Source of the DNA: Kosakonia sacchari SP1
Lineage (GTDB): Bacteria > Pseudomonadota > Gammaproteobacteria > Enterobacterales > Enterobacteriaceae
DNA: 64,000 nt
Assembly: GCF_000300455.3 (NCBI RefSeq)
Contig: NZ_CP007215.2
Span: forward strand, 3,534,001-3,598,000
Direction of reading: 5' to 3'
This document shows, one piece after another, positions 1-9,352 of this stretch. The first letter of the stretch is position 1. Each line of letters opens with the position of its first letter. The notes under the pieces are model-generated. The model was not told the DNA's origin. It worked only from the letters and a program-made list of their open reading frames with translations, and searched no databases. Position numbers and translations under genes: made by a program.

Positions 1-251
1 CCGGCGGCGTTCACCAGCACGTCCAGCCGTTCGCGTTGTGCCAGCACGCGCTGGCAAACTGCCTGCACCTGTCCAGCGTCGGCAACGTCCACCACTTCAC
101 AAGAGAAGGGGTAGTCCGTGCCGCCAAAGACCAGATCAAAACCAGTCACGTGCGCGCCCGCCTCGACGAAAGCTTTCGCCGCGGCATAACCGATGCCTTT
201 ACCGGCACCAGTCACCCAGACAACTTTGCCGGTAAAATCCAGGCTGGCCAT
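1..251 (-). CDS. entA: 2,3-dihydro-2,3-dihydroxybenzoate dehydrogenase EntA, N-terminal part (cut by window edge)
   Basis: EntA is the NAD-dependent SDR that oxidises 2,3-dihydro-2,3-dihydroxybenzoate to 2,3-dihydroxybenzoate for enterobactin. Only the first 83 or so codons are present, reading off the left edge. The N-terminus starts MASLDFTGKVVWVTGAGKGI, with the SDR nucleotide-binding glycine pattern, and ends in a LDVLVNAA stretch that matches the SDR NNAG region. The ATG shares one base with the entB stop (TAATG), so it is the last visible gene of the entCEBA operon and is probably translationally coupled. The position in the operon makes the name secure. Confidence 0.95.
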   Translation of the reverse strand, partial: MASLDFTGKVVWVTGAGKGIGYAAAKAFVEAGAHVTGFDLVFGGTDYPFSCEVVDVADAGQVQAVCQRVLAQRERLDVLVNAA

Positions 252-1102
252 TATTTCACCTCGCGCGCAAGCAGCGCCCACCAGGCATCAATGGTCGGGT
301 TTTTCGCCAGCATCACAAAGTCGATATCACCATGTATTTTGCGCCAGCGCGCGGCGAGCGCCATCATGCGCACGGAATCAAGGCCGTAGTCGATGAGATT
401 CTCGTCATCTAATGGTTCGTCGGATTCATCCAGCAACGGCAGGATCAGCGCGCGTAACGCTGCTTTGTTTGCCGGTGCGGGCAGCAGATCGTGCGTCATC
501 ACCACGCGACCAGAACGTCCGGCGACATATTTCAGCGACATCAAATGCTCTTCGCGGCTGAAATCCGCCAGCGCGTCGGCGACCATAAACGGTTTGATAT
601 CGCGCATAAACGCATCGGTGGCGGTGGTCATGCAGCCAATGTGTGAATAAACGCCGGTGATCAGCAACTGGTTACGGCCTGTCTCTTTGAGCATCTGCTC
701 CAGCGGCGAGCGGTGAAATGCGCTGTAGCGCCACTTCACCAGCACCGTATCAGCCTCATCCGGCGCGAGTTGTGCAACAATTTTTTGCTGCTCCGGCGAG
801 CGGGTTAAGCCCGGCCCCCACATATCGTTGAGCAGCGCCCGGTCTTCATCGTTCTGCTCTTTCGGCTGCGCGGTGTAGTAAACCGGAATGTTGCTTTGTT
901 TGCAGAAATCGCGAATTTTGGCGATGTTCGCCACCACTTGCTGCATCATCGGGCAGTTTTCGCCCCAGAAGTTAACAAAGTAATCCTGCATATCGTGGAT
1001 CAGCAGCGCCGCACGTTCCGGCTCAAACGGCCAGCTCACTTTGTTTTCCGGGATATCGGTCGCGGCAGGGAGCGCGTAGCCCTGTAATTTTGGAATCGCC
1101 AT
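251..1102 (-). CDS. entB: Isochorismatase / aryl carrier protein EntB
   Basis: A bifunctional cytoplasmic protein of 283 residues (E. coli 285). The N-terminal isochorismatase domain hydrolyses isochorismate to 2,3-dihydro-2,3-dihydroxybenzoate and pyruvate. It carries Asp37 in LLIHDMQDYF, the lysine of VLVKWRYSAF and the TGVYSHIGC loop, where glycine replaces the family cysteine as in E. coli EntB. The C-terminal aryl carrier domain carries the phosphopantetheine serine in the motif DYGLDSVRMM. EntE loads 2,3-dihydroxybenzoate onto this serine and EntF condenses it. It lies between entE (10 nt upstream) and entA (1-nt overlap). Confidence 0.97.
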   Translation of the reverse strand: MAIPKLQGYALPAATDIPENKVSWPFEPERAALLIHDMQDYFVNFWGENCPMMQQVVANIAKIRDFCKQSNIPVYYTAQPKEQNDEDRALLNDMWGPGLTRSPEQQKIVAQLAPDEADTVLVKWRYSAFHRSPLEQMLKETGRNQLLITGVYSHIGCMTTATDAFMRDIKPFMVADALADFSREEHLMSLKYVAGRSGRVVMTHDLLPAPANKAALRALILPLLDESDEPLDDENLIDYGLDSVRMMALAARWRKIHGDIDFVMLAKNPTIDAWWALLAREVK

Positions 1103-1112
1103 CTTCTCTCCT

Positions 1113-2723
1113 TTACGCCGGTGCGCGTTGCGCTAACCACTGACGTAACTGTTTTTTATCAACCTTGCCTACCGGCGTCAGCGGCAGTGCGTCCACGCAC
1201 TCCACGCGATCCGGCAGTTTGAACTCGGCAACGCCCTGCTCGCGTAGGAAGCGACGGACTGCCACCGCGCGCAGCGGCGTTTTCACCACCAGATATGCGC
1301 AGCTTTTTTCGCCCAGCAGGCTGTCTTCCATGCTGACCAGCGCGGCGTGGATCACCGACTCATGGCGCAGCAGCAGGTTTTCGATCTCCTCGGCGGCAAT
1401 CTTCTCGCCGCCGCGGTTGATCTGATCTTTTTCGCGCCCCTGCACGGTGATATAGCCCTGTTCGTCGATCGAAATCAGATCGCCGGAACTGTAAAAACCT
1501 TGTTCGTCAAAGGCGCTGGCATTGTGTTCCGGGCTGTTAAAGTAGCCGCGAAAGGTGTACGGACCACGCGTCATCAGGCGGCCAACATGGCCTGGCGGCA
1601 GCAGATTGCCGTTTTCATCCGCCACCCACACTTCATCATCCGGGCACATCGGGCGGCCTTGCGTGTTGATAATGCGTTCAAAGGGATCGTCCAGACGGGT
1701 GTAATTCACCAGCCCTTCCGCCATACCGAATACCTGCTGCAACTGGCAGCCGATCTCCGCCGGAATACGCGCCGCAAGCGTTGCCGATAAACGCGCGCCA
1801 CCGACCTGTAACAGCCTCAGCGAGGCGAGTGGCGCATTACTGCCCCACTCGGCAATCGCCTGTAACCACAGGCTCACCGCCGGCGGTACCAGCGCGGTAA
1901 CGTTAATCTGGTGTTTTTCTATCAGCGGGAAGCAGAGCGTGGCGCTCGGATCGGCAGCCAGCACTACGCAACCTTCGGCGTGGAAAACGCCAAGCGCGCC
2001 GGGTGAGCTCATCGGGTAGTTGTGCGCCGCCGGCAGCGCGCAGAGATACCGGGTTTGCGCGGTGAATCCGCAGATCTCGTTACTGCGCACAATACTGTAG
2101 TAGTAATCATTGTGCGTGCGCGGAATGAGCTTTGGCGTGCCGGTACTGCCGCCGGAAAGCTGGAAAAACGCCACTTCATCGGCGGGCGTTGGCGTGGCGA
2201 TAAAATTATCTGCCGGGCGGGTAATGGCGTTTTCCAGCGCCTGCCCGCCACTGTCGCCGCGCAGCAGCACAGTGCGCACCGACGGGTGCTGCGCGGTAAA
2301 CGCGGTGAGGAAATGGTCATTCTCAAACAGCGTGTGGGCGCGATCGGCAATCAGCAGCGCCGGAGCGATTTGCTCGGCATAGGCGTTCAGTTCACTACGT
2401 TGATGGCTGAACAACGCATTCACTGGCGCCACGCCGATTTTCAGCAACGCAAAGAAAACTATGTAGAACTCGCTGACGTTGCCCAGTTGCACCAGCGCGG
2501 TTTCCCCACGCGTGACGCCCTGTGCCTGTAACGCGGAAGCCAGATTGTCTGAAGCAGCGTTGAGCTGGCGGTAGCTCAAGCGGCGTTCGCCCTCGATCAC
2601 CGCCGTGGCGTTACTGCGCGCGTGGCGGGTTAAAATGTCGGTCAGCGGTAAATCCTGCCAGTAACCCTTTTCACGGTAACGCTCTGCAAACTCGTGCGGC
2701 CAGCGGGTAAAAGGAATGGTCAT
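1113..2723 (-). CDS. entE: 2,3-dihydroxybenzoate-AMP ligase EntE
   Basis: EntE activates 2,3-dihydroxybenzoate as an adenylate and transfers it to the aryl carrier domain of EntB. The protein is 536 residues, the same length as E. coli EntE, and begins [20 protein letters not shown]. The adenylate-forming core motif reads [19 protein letters not shown], followed by the A5-type [15 protein letters not shown], the SSGDL motif and the C-terminal [19 protein letters not shown] hinge. It lies 9 nt after entC and 10 nt before entB in one operon. Confidence 0.97.
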   Translation of the reverse strand: MTIPFTRWPHEFAERYREKGYWQDLPLTDILTRHARSNATAVIEGERRLSYRQLNAASDNLASALQAQGVTRGETALVQLGNVSEFYIVFFALLKIGVAPVNALFSHQRSELNAYAEQIAPALLIADRAHTLFENDHFLTAFTAQHPSVRTVLLRGDSGGQALENAITRPADNFIATPTPADEVAFFQLSGGSTGTPKLIPRTHNDYYYSIVRSNEICGFTAQTRYLCALPAAHNYPMSSPGALGVFHAEGCVVLAADPSATLCFPLIEKHQINVTALVPPAVSLWLQAIAEWGSNAPLASLRLLQVGGARLSATLAARIPAEIGCQLQQVFGMAEGLVNYTRLDDPFERIINTQGRPMCPDDEVWVADENGNLLPPGHVGRLMTRGPYTFRGYFNSPEHNASAFDEQGFYSSGDLISIDEQGYITVQGREKDQINRGGEKIAAEEIENLLLRHESVIHAALVSMEDSLLGEKSCAYLVVKTPLRAVAVRRFLREQGVAEFKLPDRVECVDALPLTPVGKVDKKQLRQWLAQRAPA

Positions 2724-2732
2724 GGTTGGTCC

Positions 2733-3908
2733 TCAGTGCAAACCAAATGCGTTCAGCATGGTGGTCAGCTTGACGCCGGTTTCGCGCCACTCTGAAAGTG
2801 GCGAAGAGGCCGGAACAATCCCGGCACCGGCGAACAGCCGAACGTGGTTATCGTGAAGCCGCGCGCAGCGAATAGTGACTACCCACTCGCCGTTACCATC
2901 GGCGTCGCACCAGCCAACGATGCCGCCGAACAGCTCACGGTTGAACGGCTCCAGCTCGGCAATCACCTGTTTCGCCACCTGATGCGGGAAGCCACTCAGC
3001 GCGGGCGTCGGGTGGAGCAGACAGGCCAGGGTCAGCGCGTTTTCCCCGGCTACTGCAGTGCCGGTGATCGGTGTGGCCAGGTGCCACAACGTTGGCGTGG
3101 TGACGAGCTGCGGCGAATCCGGCAGCGTCAGAGTTCGGCTGCGCGGTTGCAGCACGTTTTTCATTGCCTGCGTCACCAGTTCGTGTTCGTGCCGGTCTTT
3201 TTCCGAAGCCAGCAACTTGTTGCCGGCTTCGCGATCGAGAATGTCGTCCGGCTGACGGCGAGCGGAACCGGCTAACGGCAGAGAACTGAAGTGCTCCTGC
3301 TCTTTACGTAGCAACAATTCCGGGCTTGCGCCCAACAGCACGGCGCCATCCGGCAACGGAACGTGGAAGTTGAAACTGGCCGGGTTCTGGGCAATCAGGC
3401 GCTCTAACAGCACGCCGCTGTCGATGCGGCGGTCAGTGGTTAACTCAATCAGACGCGAGAGCACCACTTTGTCGACTTCCGGCGTGGCGGTGCGGGCGGC
3501 GGCGTTCGCCACCATCTGCATAAACGTCTCCTGCGGCGGGATCGCCTGCTGCGCCGTGACGTTCGGCATCGCGCCGCTGGTGAAATAGCGCGCAGATCGC
3601 TGTTTCTCCGGGCGGGAGAAAGTTTGCCAGGTGTGCGGGATAAACAGCGCAGACGGCTGCGTGGTATCGAACGGGATCGCCCCTACCATCACAGGGCGGG
3701 CAACGCCCTGCGCTTTCGCATCGGCAAAGGCTTGCGCCAGCTTTTGCTGGAAAGCGCTGTCGGGCGCATCGCCGCCTGCGGCAGGCTCGCAGAAACGCGC
3801 CACGCACCCGGAGGTGGTGAAACTGCGGTACGGCGACATAAAGAAAAACTGATCTGCGGCCAGCGTATTCACAGACTGCCGGGTTTCCTCAGCCAGGGAC
3901 GTATCCAT
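2733..3908 (-). CDS. entC: Isochorismate synthase EntC
   Basis: EntC converts chorismate to isochorismate, the committed step to 2,3-dihydroxybenzoate. The start [11 protein letters not shown] was chosen because it gives 391 residues, as in E. coli, and has a GGAGG ribosome site five bases upstream; an in-frame ATG-like extension five codons upstream is not needed. Chorismate-binding family signatures are visible: [59 protein letters not shown] and RLFAGAGIV. It is the first gene of entCEBA, divergent from fepB across a Fur-box region. Confidence 0.97.
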   Translation of the reverse strand: MDTSLAEETRQSVNTLAADQFFFMSPYRSFTTSGCVARFCEPAAGGDAPDSAFQQKLAQAFADAKAQGVARPVMVGAIPFDTTQPSALFIPHTWQTFSRPEKQRSARYFTSGAMPNVTAQQAIPPQETFMQMVANAAARTATPEVDKVVLSRLIELTTDRRIDSGVLLERLIAQNPASFNFHVPLPDGAVLLGASPELLLRKEQEHFSSLPLAGSARRQPDDILDREAGNKLLASEKDRHEHELVTQAMKNVLQPRSRTLTLPDSPQLVTTPTLWHLATPITGTAVAGENALTLACLLHPTPALSGFPHQVAKQVIAELEPFNRELFGGIVGWCDADGNGEWVVTIRCARLHDNHVRLFAGAGIVPASSPLSEWRETGVKLTTMLNAFGLH

Positions 3909-3936
3909 ATCATCCTCCAACAATGATAAATGAACT

Positions 3937-3955
3937 AAGAATGATTATCATTTGT
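3937..3955. promoter_or_regulatory. Fur box in the entC/fepB divergent promoter
   Basis: The 19-mer AAGAATGATTATCATTTGT matches the Fur consensus core ATGATNATCAT with only outer mismatches. It lies 29 bases upstream of the entC start, and a further half-site (AATGATAAAT) sits just upstream of it. The known iron repression of this promoter pair in E. coli fits this position. Confidence 0.85.
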
Positions 3956-4094
3956 GTTTTGTTGCAGTAAGATAAAAAGTTATGCCCTGCTCTGTCAACA
4001 GCAGATTCTTCGCCAGCAGCGCTAATGCTTGCATCTGCTTCATTCAACGATGAAAATGAGAAGCATTAACCTCAGCAAAAACAGGATACGCCTT

Positions 4095-5054
4095 GTGAGA
4101 TTCTCTTTATGGAGCCGTAAACCCTTAGTGTTTTTGAGCATTTTTGTTTTAGGACTAACCTCAGCCACCGCCGCCGACTGGCCTCGCCAGGTGACCGACA
4201 ACCACGGAACACACGCCCTTACCAGCAAGCCGCTGCGCATTGTTTCCACCAGCGTGACGCTCACCGGTTCGCTACTGGCGATTGACGCGCCGGTTATCGC
4301 CAGCGGCGCGACCACGCCAAATAATCGTTTCGCCGACGAGCAGGGCTTTCTGCGCCAGTGGGGCGACATCGCCAAACAGCGCAATGTCGCGCGTCTCTAC
4401 ATCGGTGAAGCCAACGCTGAAGCCGTTGCCGCGCAGATGCCGGATTTAATTTTGATCAGTGCCACCGGCGGCGACTCCGCGTTGTCGCTGTATGATCAGC
4501 TCTCGACCATCGCCCCGACGCTTATCATCAACTACGACGACAAAAGCTGGCAGGCGCTGTTAACGCAGCTTGGCGAAATCACCGGTCACGAAAAAGAGGC
4601 AGCGGCGCGTATCAGCCAGTTCAATAAACAGCTTGCTGAGGTTAAAGCGCGGATGAAACTGCCACCTCAGCCGGTCACCGCGCTGGTTTATACCCCGGCG
4701 GCGCACGGCGCGAATCTGTGGACTGAAGAGTCCGCGCAGGGAAAATTGATGCAGCAACTGGGCTTTACCCTCGCGCCGTTACCAGCGAATCTGCACACCA
4801 GCCAGAGCCAGGGGAAACGTCATGACATCGTTCAACTGGGCGGAGAGAACCTGGCCGCCGGGCTGAATGGCGAAGCGCTGTTACTGTTTGCCAGCGACCA
4901 GAAAGACGCGGACGCACTCAGCCAGAACCCATTACTGGCGCACCTCTCCGCGGTGCAAAACCACCACGTGTACGCGCTGGGTGCGGAAACGTTCCGCCTT
5001 GATTACTACAGCGCCACCCGCGTGTTACAACGTTTGTCGGCGCTGTTTGGGTAA
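4095..5054 (+). CDS. fepB: Ferric enterobactin periplasmic binding protein FepB
   Basis: FepB carries ferric enterobactin across the periplasm to FepDGC. The mature protein starts at [12 protein letters not shown] and follows E. coli FepB closely ([41 protein letters not shown]). I chose a GTG start at 4095: it gives [20 protein letters not shown], a normal signal peptide of about 26 residues, a length of 319 (E. coli 318), and an AGGA eight bases upstream. In-frame ATGs at 4050 and 4056 would put a charged 15-residue extension before the signal. The stop touches the convergent entS stop with no gap. Confidence 0.94.
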   Translation: MRFSLWSRKPLVFLSIFVLGLTSATAADWPRQVTDNHGTHALTSKPLRIVSTSVTLTGSLLAIDAPVIASGATTPNNRFADEQGFLRQWGDIAKQRNVARLYIGEANAEAVAAQMPDLILISATGGDSALSLYDQLSTIAPTLIINYDDKSWQALLTQLGEITGHEKEAAARISQFNKQLAEVKARMKLPPQPVTALVYTPAAHGANLWTEESAQGKLMQQLGFTLAPLPANLHTSQSQGKRHDIVQLGGENLAAGLNGEALLLFASDQKDADALSQNPLLAHLSAVQNHHVYALGAETFRLDYYSATRVLQRLSALFG

Positions 5055-6296
5055 TCAGGCTTCTGTGGCGGGCTGCGCCTGGCGAAAACGCCGCAGCTCG
5101 CCGAGCACCACCACCAGCAACACGCCAACAATCGCCAGCACAAAACCGCTGATACTTGCTGACGAAACCGGCGTCATCATCGACGCCATCGCGCCAAGCA
5201 GCGCCGCCCCGATGGCGTCACCCGTGACGTTTTGCGCCGTCCATAAGCCGTTAATTCTTCCGAGCATCGCTTCCGGGGTTTGCGTTTGCAACAGCGTGTA
5301 TTGCAGCAGCGAACTTACCGCCGTCAGCCAGCCGCACAGCGCCAGAAACACAACGCCCAGCACCCAGACGGGCATCAGGCTAAACAAACCGATAGAGATA
5401 AACGCGCCAACGGAGGCCAGCAGCATAATCACGCCGGGGCGTTCGCTGTGCGCCAGCTTGCCGCTGGTTAACGCGCCAATGGCCGCACCGAGCGGTAGTG
5501 CGGCATACAGCAAGCCAATTTCGGCCGCCGACATATTCCAGCTTATCGCCAGCGCCGGGTAGAGCACGCGCACCGCGCTTGCCATCGTCAATAGCCCGCC
5601 AAGCAGTGCGATGCCGCCAATTAGCGGGTTGTGAAGTAAAAACTGCAGGGCGGTAAGGAGCGATTTCAGCGGGTGCTCGCGCGGTTGTGGCGGTGGCGGT
5701 AATGCTGGCAGGCTAAGTAACGGCAACAAGGTGATAAACGTGCCCGCCGCCGCCAGTCCGTAGTTCCAGGCCACGCCGCCGGTCGCCAGTAGCAAACCGC
5801 CGCACATTGGCGAAATAACGGAACCCAGCCGCACCGTCAGCATGGTAATTGCGCCAGCATGCATCAGGTTTTCACGCCCGACCAACGCGGGTGTCGCCGC
5901 CAGCAGCGCCGTTACGCCCAGCGCGCCGAAAAAACCATCCCACAAACCGAGCAGATAAATTGCCAGCAGCGAAGGCGCCGGCAACAACGCATTCAGAAAC
6001 AGGCCGATAAAACCAATGCCGCAGGTGGAACGCGCCAGCAGAATCAGTTTTTTGCGCTCAAATCGATCCGCTAGAACACCGCCAAACATCAGGCCGACGA
6101 ACATGGCACTGCCAGTCAGCGTGACGGCCAGGCCAACTTGCCAACTGGAGTGGGTCATCGCCTGAATTTGTACCGGCACCGCCACGCCCAATAAACCCAG
6201 CGAGAGAATCGAGATAAAACGCGCCAGAAATACCGCGCGAAAATCCGGATGCGTACGCAGCAGACTCAGGTTCAACAGCCAGGATTGTTGCTTCAT
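5055..6296 (-). CDS. entS: Enterobactin exporter EntS
   Basis: EntS is a 12-helix major facilitator protein of the inner membrane that exports enterobactin to the periplasm. It has 413 residues and starts [20 protein letters not shown]. The MFS loop 2-3 motif appears as [15 protein letters not shown]. It is divergent from fepD across a Fur-box region and converges directly on fepB, with adjacent stop codons. Gene order and length agree with the E. coli locus. Confidence 0.95.
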   Translation of the reverse strand: MKQQSWLLNLSLLRTHPDFRAVFLARFISILSLGLLGVAVPVQIQAMTHSSWQVGLAVTLTGSAMFVGLMFGGVLADRFERKKLILLARSTCGIGFIGLFLNALLPAPSLLAIYLLGLWDGFFGALGVTALLAATPALVGRENLMHAGAITMLTVRLGSVISPMCGGLLLATGGVAWNYGLAAAGTFITLLPLLSLPALPPPPQPREHPLKSLLTALQFLLHNPLIGGIALLGGLLTMASAVRVLYPALAISWNMSAAEIGLLYAALPLGAAIGALTSGKLAHSERPGVIMLLASVGAFISIGLFSLMPVWVLGVVFLALCGWLTAVSSLLQYTLLQTQTPEAMLGRINGLWTAQNVTGDAIGAALLGAMASMMTPVSSASISGFVLAIVGVLLVVVLGELRRFRQAQPATEA

Positions 6297-6367
6297 TCCA
6301 ATGCCTTAAATACACACTTTCTATGTCCATTCGCAGGCTGCGCATGATAACATATCAAAACAAGATC

Positions 6368-6392
6368 GATAACGATAATTACTATCATTATC
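6368..6392. promoter_or_regulatory. Overlapping Fur boxes in the entS/fepD promoter
   Basis: Two overlapping Fur sites form a run of NAT(A/T)AT hexamers. The first is GATAACGATAATTACTATC (6368-6386) and the second GATAATTACTATCATTATC (6374-6392). The run ends 16 bases before the fepD start and about 70 bases from the entS start, so it can control both directions. Confidence 0.88.
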
Positions 6393-6408
6393 AAATTTGG
6401 GACGTTTT

Positions 6409-7413
6409 ATGTCGTGTTCTGCCTTCCCGGCGCGCCCCGTTGCCCTCGCCGGGTTATTAATATTGTTGGTTGTCGCCGTTGCACTCAGCCTGTTTGTTGG
6501 CGCAAAACCCCTGCCCGCTTCGGTCGTCATTGACGCCCTGACTGGCGTCTGCCATAGCGCGGACTGCACCATCATCAACGATGCCCGCTTGCCGCGTACG
6601 CTGGCTGGTTTACTCGCGGGCGGCGCACTGGGGATTGCCGGCGCGTTAATGCAAACCCTCACGCGAAATCCGCTCGCTGATCCTGGCTTACTCGGCGTTA
6701 ACGCTGGTGCCAGCTTCGCCATTGTGCTCGGCGCGGCGCTACTGGGCGCGGTCACGCCCGTTGAACAACTGTTGCTCGCTTTTTGCGGCGCACTGGCGGC
6801 GTCGCTGCTGGTCGCCTTTACCGGCAGTCAGGGCGGCGGGCAGCTCAGCCCGGTTCGCCTGACGCTGGCGGGCGTGGCGCTGGCGGCGGTGCTGGAAGGG
6901 CTATCGAGCGGCATTTCGTTGCTTAATGCCGACGTTTACGACCAGTTGCGCTTCTGGCAGGCCGGTTCGCTGGATATCCGCACCCTGCAAACGCTAAAAA
7001 TTGTCCTTATTCCGGTGCTGCTGGCAGCGCTCATCGCATTGATGCTGAGCCGCGCGCTGAACAGTCTGAGCCTCGGCAGCGACACCGCTACGGCGCTGGG
7101 CAGCCGCGTGGCGCGCACGCAGTTGCTCGGTTTAGTGGTGATTACGGTGCTATGCGGCAGCGCGACGGCGGTTGTCGGCCCGATTGCCTTTATCGGCCTG
7201 ATGATGCCACACATGGCGCGCTGGCTGGTGGGCGCGGATCACCGCTGGTCGTTGCCGGTCACGTTGATAGCCACCCCAGCCCTGCTGTTGTTTGCCGATA
7301 TCATTGGCCGCCTGCTGGTGCCTGGCGAACTGCGGGTTTCCGTGGTCAGTGCCTTTATCGGCGCGCCGGTATTGATTGTGCTGGTGCGCCACGCGCGCGG
7401 AGGCGGCTTATGA
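6409..7413 (+). CDS. fepD: Ferric enterobactin ABC transporter permease FepD
   Basis: FepD is one of the two FecCD-type inner-membrane permeases for ferric enterobactin. It has 334 residues, as in E. coli, with many transmembrane helices and the family stretches LPRTLAGLLAGGALGIAGAL, RNPLADPGLLGVNAGAS and GPIAFIGLMMPHMARWLVG. The ATG at 6409 has GGGA six bases upstream; an in-frame TTG four codons earlier is unlikely. Its stop overlaps the fepG start by 4 nt (ATGA), so fepDGC is a coupled operon. Confidence 0.96.
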   Translation: MSCSAFPARPVALAGLLILLVVAVALSLFVGAKPLPASVVIDALTGVCHSADCTIINDARLPRTLAGLLAGGALGIAGALMQTLTRNPLADPGLLGVNAGASFAIVLGAALLGAVTPVEQLLLAFCGALAASLLVAFTGSQGGGQLSPVRLTLAGVALAAVLEGLSSGISLLNADVYDQLRFWQAGSLDIRTLQTLKIVLIPVLLAALIALMLSRALNSLSLGSDTATALGSRVARTQLLGLVVITVLCGSATAVVGPIAFIGLMMPHMARWLVGADHRWSLPVTLIATPALLLFADIIGRLLVPGELRVSVVSAFIGAPVLIVLVRHARGGGL

Positions 7414-8402
7414 TGGCTCCCTCCCGCCGCCTGCTCGGCAGCTGCTTGTTCATGGTTATCGCCGCGTTGCTTTTAGCCAACTGGGGTTTACGCAGCGGTG
7501 CGGTGACGCTGGCGTTTTCGCAGGTGCTTGACGCGCTCACCGGCGATGCGCCACGCGCCATGCAACTGGTCGTGATTGAGTGGCGCTTGCCGCGCGTGTT
7601 AATGGCATTACTGGTTGGCGCGGCGCTTGGCGTGAGCGGCGCGATTTTCCAGTCGCTGATGCGTAACCCGCTCGGCAGCCCGGATGTGATGGGCTTTAAC
7701 ACCGGCGCGTGGAGCGGCGTGCTGGTGGCGATGGTGCTGTTTGGTCAGCATCTGGCCGCTATCGCGCTGGCGGCGATGCTCGGCGGTCTGCTGACTTCGC
7801 TGGTGGTCTGGCTGCTGGCCTGGCGCAACGGCATTGAGACGTTCCGCTTGATCATCGTCGGTATTGGCGTGCGCGCGATGCTGGTGGCGTTTAATACCTG
7901 GCTGCTGCTGCATGCCTCGCTGGAAACGGCGCTCTCCGCCGGGCTGTGGAACGCCGGATCGCTCAATGGTCTGACCTGGGTGAAAACCGTCCCTTCCGCA
8001 CCGATCATGCTGGTGATGTTTCTTTTTGCCGCCCTGCTGGCACGTCGTATGCGGCTGCTGGAAATGGGTGACGACAGTGCCTGCGCGCTGGGCGTCAGCG
8101 TTGAGCGTTCACGTCTGCTGCTGATGCTGGTCGCCGTCGCACTCACCGCCGCCGCAACCGCGCTGGCGGGGCCGATTTCGTTTATCGCGCTGGTCGCGCC
8201 GCATATCGCCCGCCGGGTTAGCGCCACTGCGCGCTGGGGGTTAACCCAATCCGCCCTGTGTGGCGCGGTGTTGTTGTTGCTGGCGGATATGATTGCCCAG
8301 CGAGGCTTTACGCCTTATCAGTTGCCGGTCGGCGTGGTGACCGTCAGCCTCGGCGGTATTTACCTTATCGCCTTGTTAATTCAGGAGTCTCGTAAGAAAT
8401 GA
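7410..8402 (+). CDS. fepG: Ferric enterobactin ABC transporter permease FepG
   Basis: FepG is the second FecCD-type permease and partners FepD in the inner membrane. It has 330 residues, as in E. coli, and begins MMAPSRRLLGSCLFMVIAAL. Conserved stretches include WRLPRVLMALLVGAALGVSG, SLMRNPLGSPDVMGFNTGAW, GDDSACALGVSVERSRLLLM and GPISFIALVAPHIARRVS. It overlaps fepD and fepC by 4 nt at each end. Confidence 0.96.
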   Translation: MMAPSRRLLGSCLFMVIAALLLANWGLRSGAVTLAFSQVLDALTGDAPRAMQLVVIEWRLPRVLMALLVGAALGVSGAIFQSLMRNPLGSPDVMGFNTGAWSGVLVAMVLFGQHLAAIALAAMLGGLLTSLVVWLLAWRNGIETFRLIIVGIGVRAMLVAFNTWLLLHASLETALSAGLWNAGSLNGLTWVKTVPSAPIMLVMFLFAALLARRMRLLEMGDDSACALGVSVERSRLLLMLVAVALTAAATALAGPISFIALVAPHIARRVSATARWGLTQSALCGAVLLLLADMIAQRGFTPYQLPVGVVTVSLGGIYLIALLIQESRKK

Positions 8403-9199
8403 CCGATTTATCTGCCCGTTTGCACGGCGAAGCGCTCACCATTGGCTACGGCAAAAAAGTGGTTGCCGAGCGCTTAAGCGTGGCGATCCCAGATGGCCAT
8501 TTCACCGCTATTATCGGCCCCAACGGCTGCGGTAAATCCACGTTGCTGCGCACGCTGAGCCGCCTGATGACGCCCGCTCAAGGCCATGTTTATCTTGATG
8601 GCGAGCAGATCCAGCGCTATGCCAGCAAAGAGGTGGCGCGTCGCATAGGGTTGCTTGCGCAAAACGCCACCACGCCCGGCGATATCACCGTGCAGGAATT
8701 GGTCGCGCGTGGGCGTTATCCACACCAGCCGCTGTTCACCCGCTGGCGCAAAGAGGATGACGACGCCGTGCAACGCGCGATGCGGGCCACCGGGGTGGAA
8801 AGCCTGGCCACGCAGAGCGTCGATACGCTCTCCGGCGGACAGCGCCAACGTGCATGGATCGCTATGGTGCTGGCGCAAGAGACGGCGATCATGCTGCTCG
8901 ATGAGCCGACAACCTGGCTGGATATCAGCTATCAGATCGACTTGCTGGAACTGTTAAGTGAGTTAAATCGCGAACAGGGCTATACACTGGCGGCGGTGCT
9001 GCATGATTTGAACCAGGCTTGCCGTTACGCCACGCATCTGATTGCGCTGCGCGACGGTAAGATCGTGGCGCAGGGCGCACCGAAAGAGATTGTGACCGCA
9101 GATCTGATTGAAGCGGTGTATGGCATGCGCTGCATGATCATTGACGATCCCATCGCCCATACCCCGCTGGTGGTGCCGCTCGGACGTAGCGGGCGGTAA
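8399..9199 (+). CDS. fepC: Ferric enterobactin ABC transporter ATPase FepC
   Basis: FepC powers ferric enterobactin import through FepDG from the cytoplasmic face. It has 266 residues, with Walker A GPNGCGKST, the Q-loop near RIGLLAQNATTPGDITVQEL, the ABC signature LSGGQRQRAW, Walker B IMLLDEPTTWLD and the switch histidine in AAVLHDLNQA. It starts on a 4-nt overlap with fepG. E. coli has fepE next; here only 153 nt separate the stop from entF. Confidence 0.96.
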   Translation: MTDLSARLHGEALTIGYGKKVVAERLSVAIPDGHFTAIIGPNGCGKSTLLRTLSRLMTPAQGHVYLDGEQIQRYASKEVARRIGLLAQNATTPGDITVQELVARGRYPHQPLFTRWRKEDDDAVQRAMRATGVESLATQSVDTLSGGQRQRAWIAMVLAQETAIMLLDEPTTWLDISYQIDLLELLSELNREQGYTLAAVLHDLNQACRYATHLIALRDGKIVAQGAPKEIVTADLIEAVYGMRCMIIDDPIAHTPLVVPLGRSGR

Positions 9200-9265
9200 A
9201 TGCATTGCGGGGTGATGTTTACCCGATATTTATTGTGGTGACGGTTTTGTTCCGTTCACCAGACG

Positions 9266-9305
9266 TATCCTGTTTCAGCGGTTCAACAGGCGCTGAAACA
9301 GGATA
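9266..9305. terminator. Perfect 15-bp inverted repeat between convergent fepC and entF
   Basis: TATCCTGTTTCAGCG (9266-9280) and its exact reverse complement CGCTGAAACAGGATA (9291-9305) flank a 10-nt loop. A second, imperfect hairpin (AAGGGACC / GGCCCCTT, about 9306-9326) follows at once. There is no long T run, so either a Rho-independent bidirectional terminator or an mRNA-stabilising stem-loop is possible. Confidence 0.6.
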
Positions 9306-9352
9306 AAGGGACCTGTCGGCCCCTTATAAACGCAGACGCGCCGGGTCTTTCC

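Noticed and set aside
4867-5562. 231-codon plus-strand frame across fepB and entS
   Set aside because: It is out of frame with fepB and antisense to entS, with repetitive Thr/Ser/Arg-rich translation typical of shadow frames.
7152-7409. Upstream extension of the fepG frame
   Set aside because: It runs out of frame through fepD; the ATG at 7410 with a 4-nt overlap matches E. coli FepG in length.
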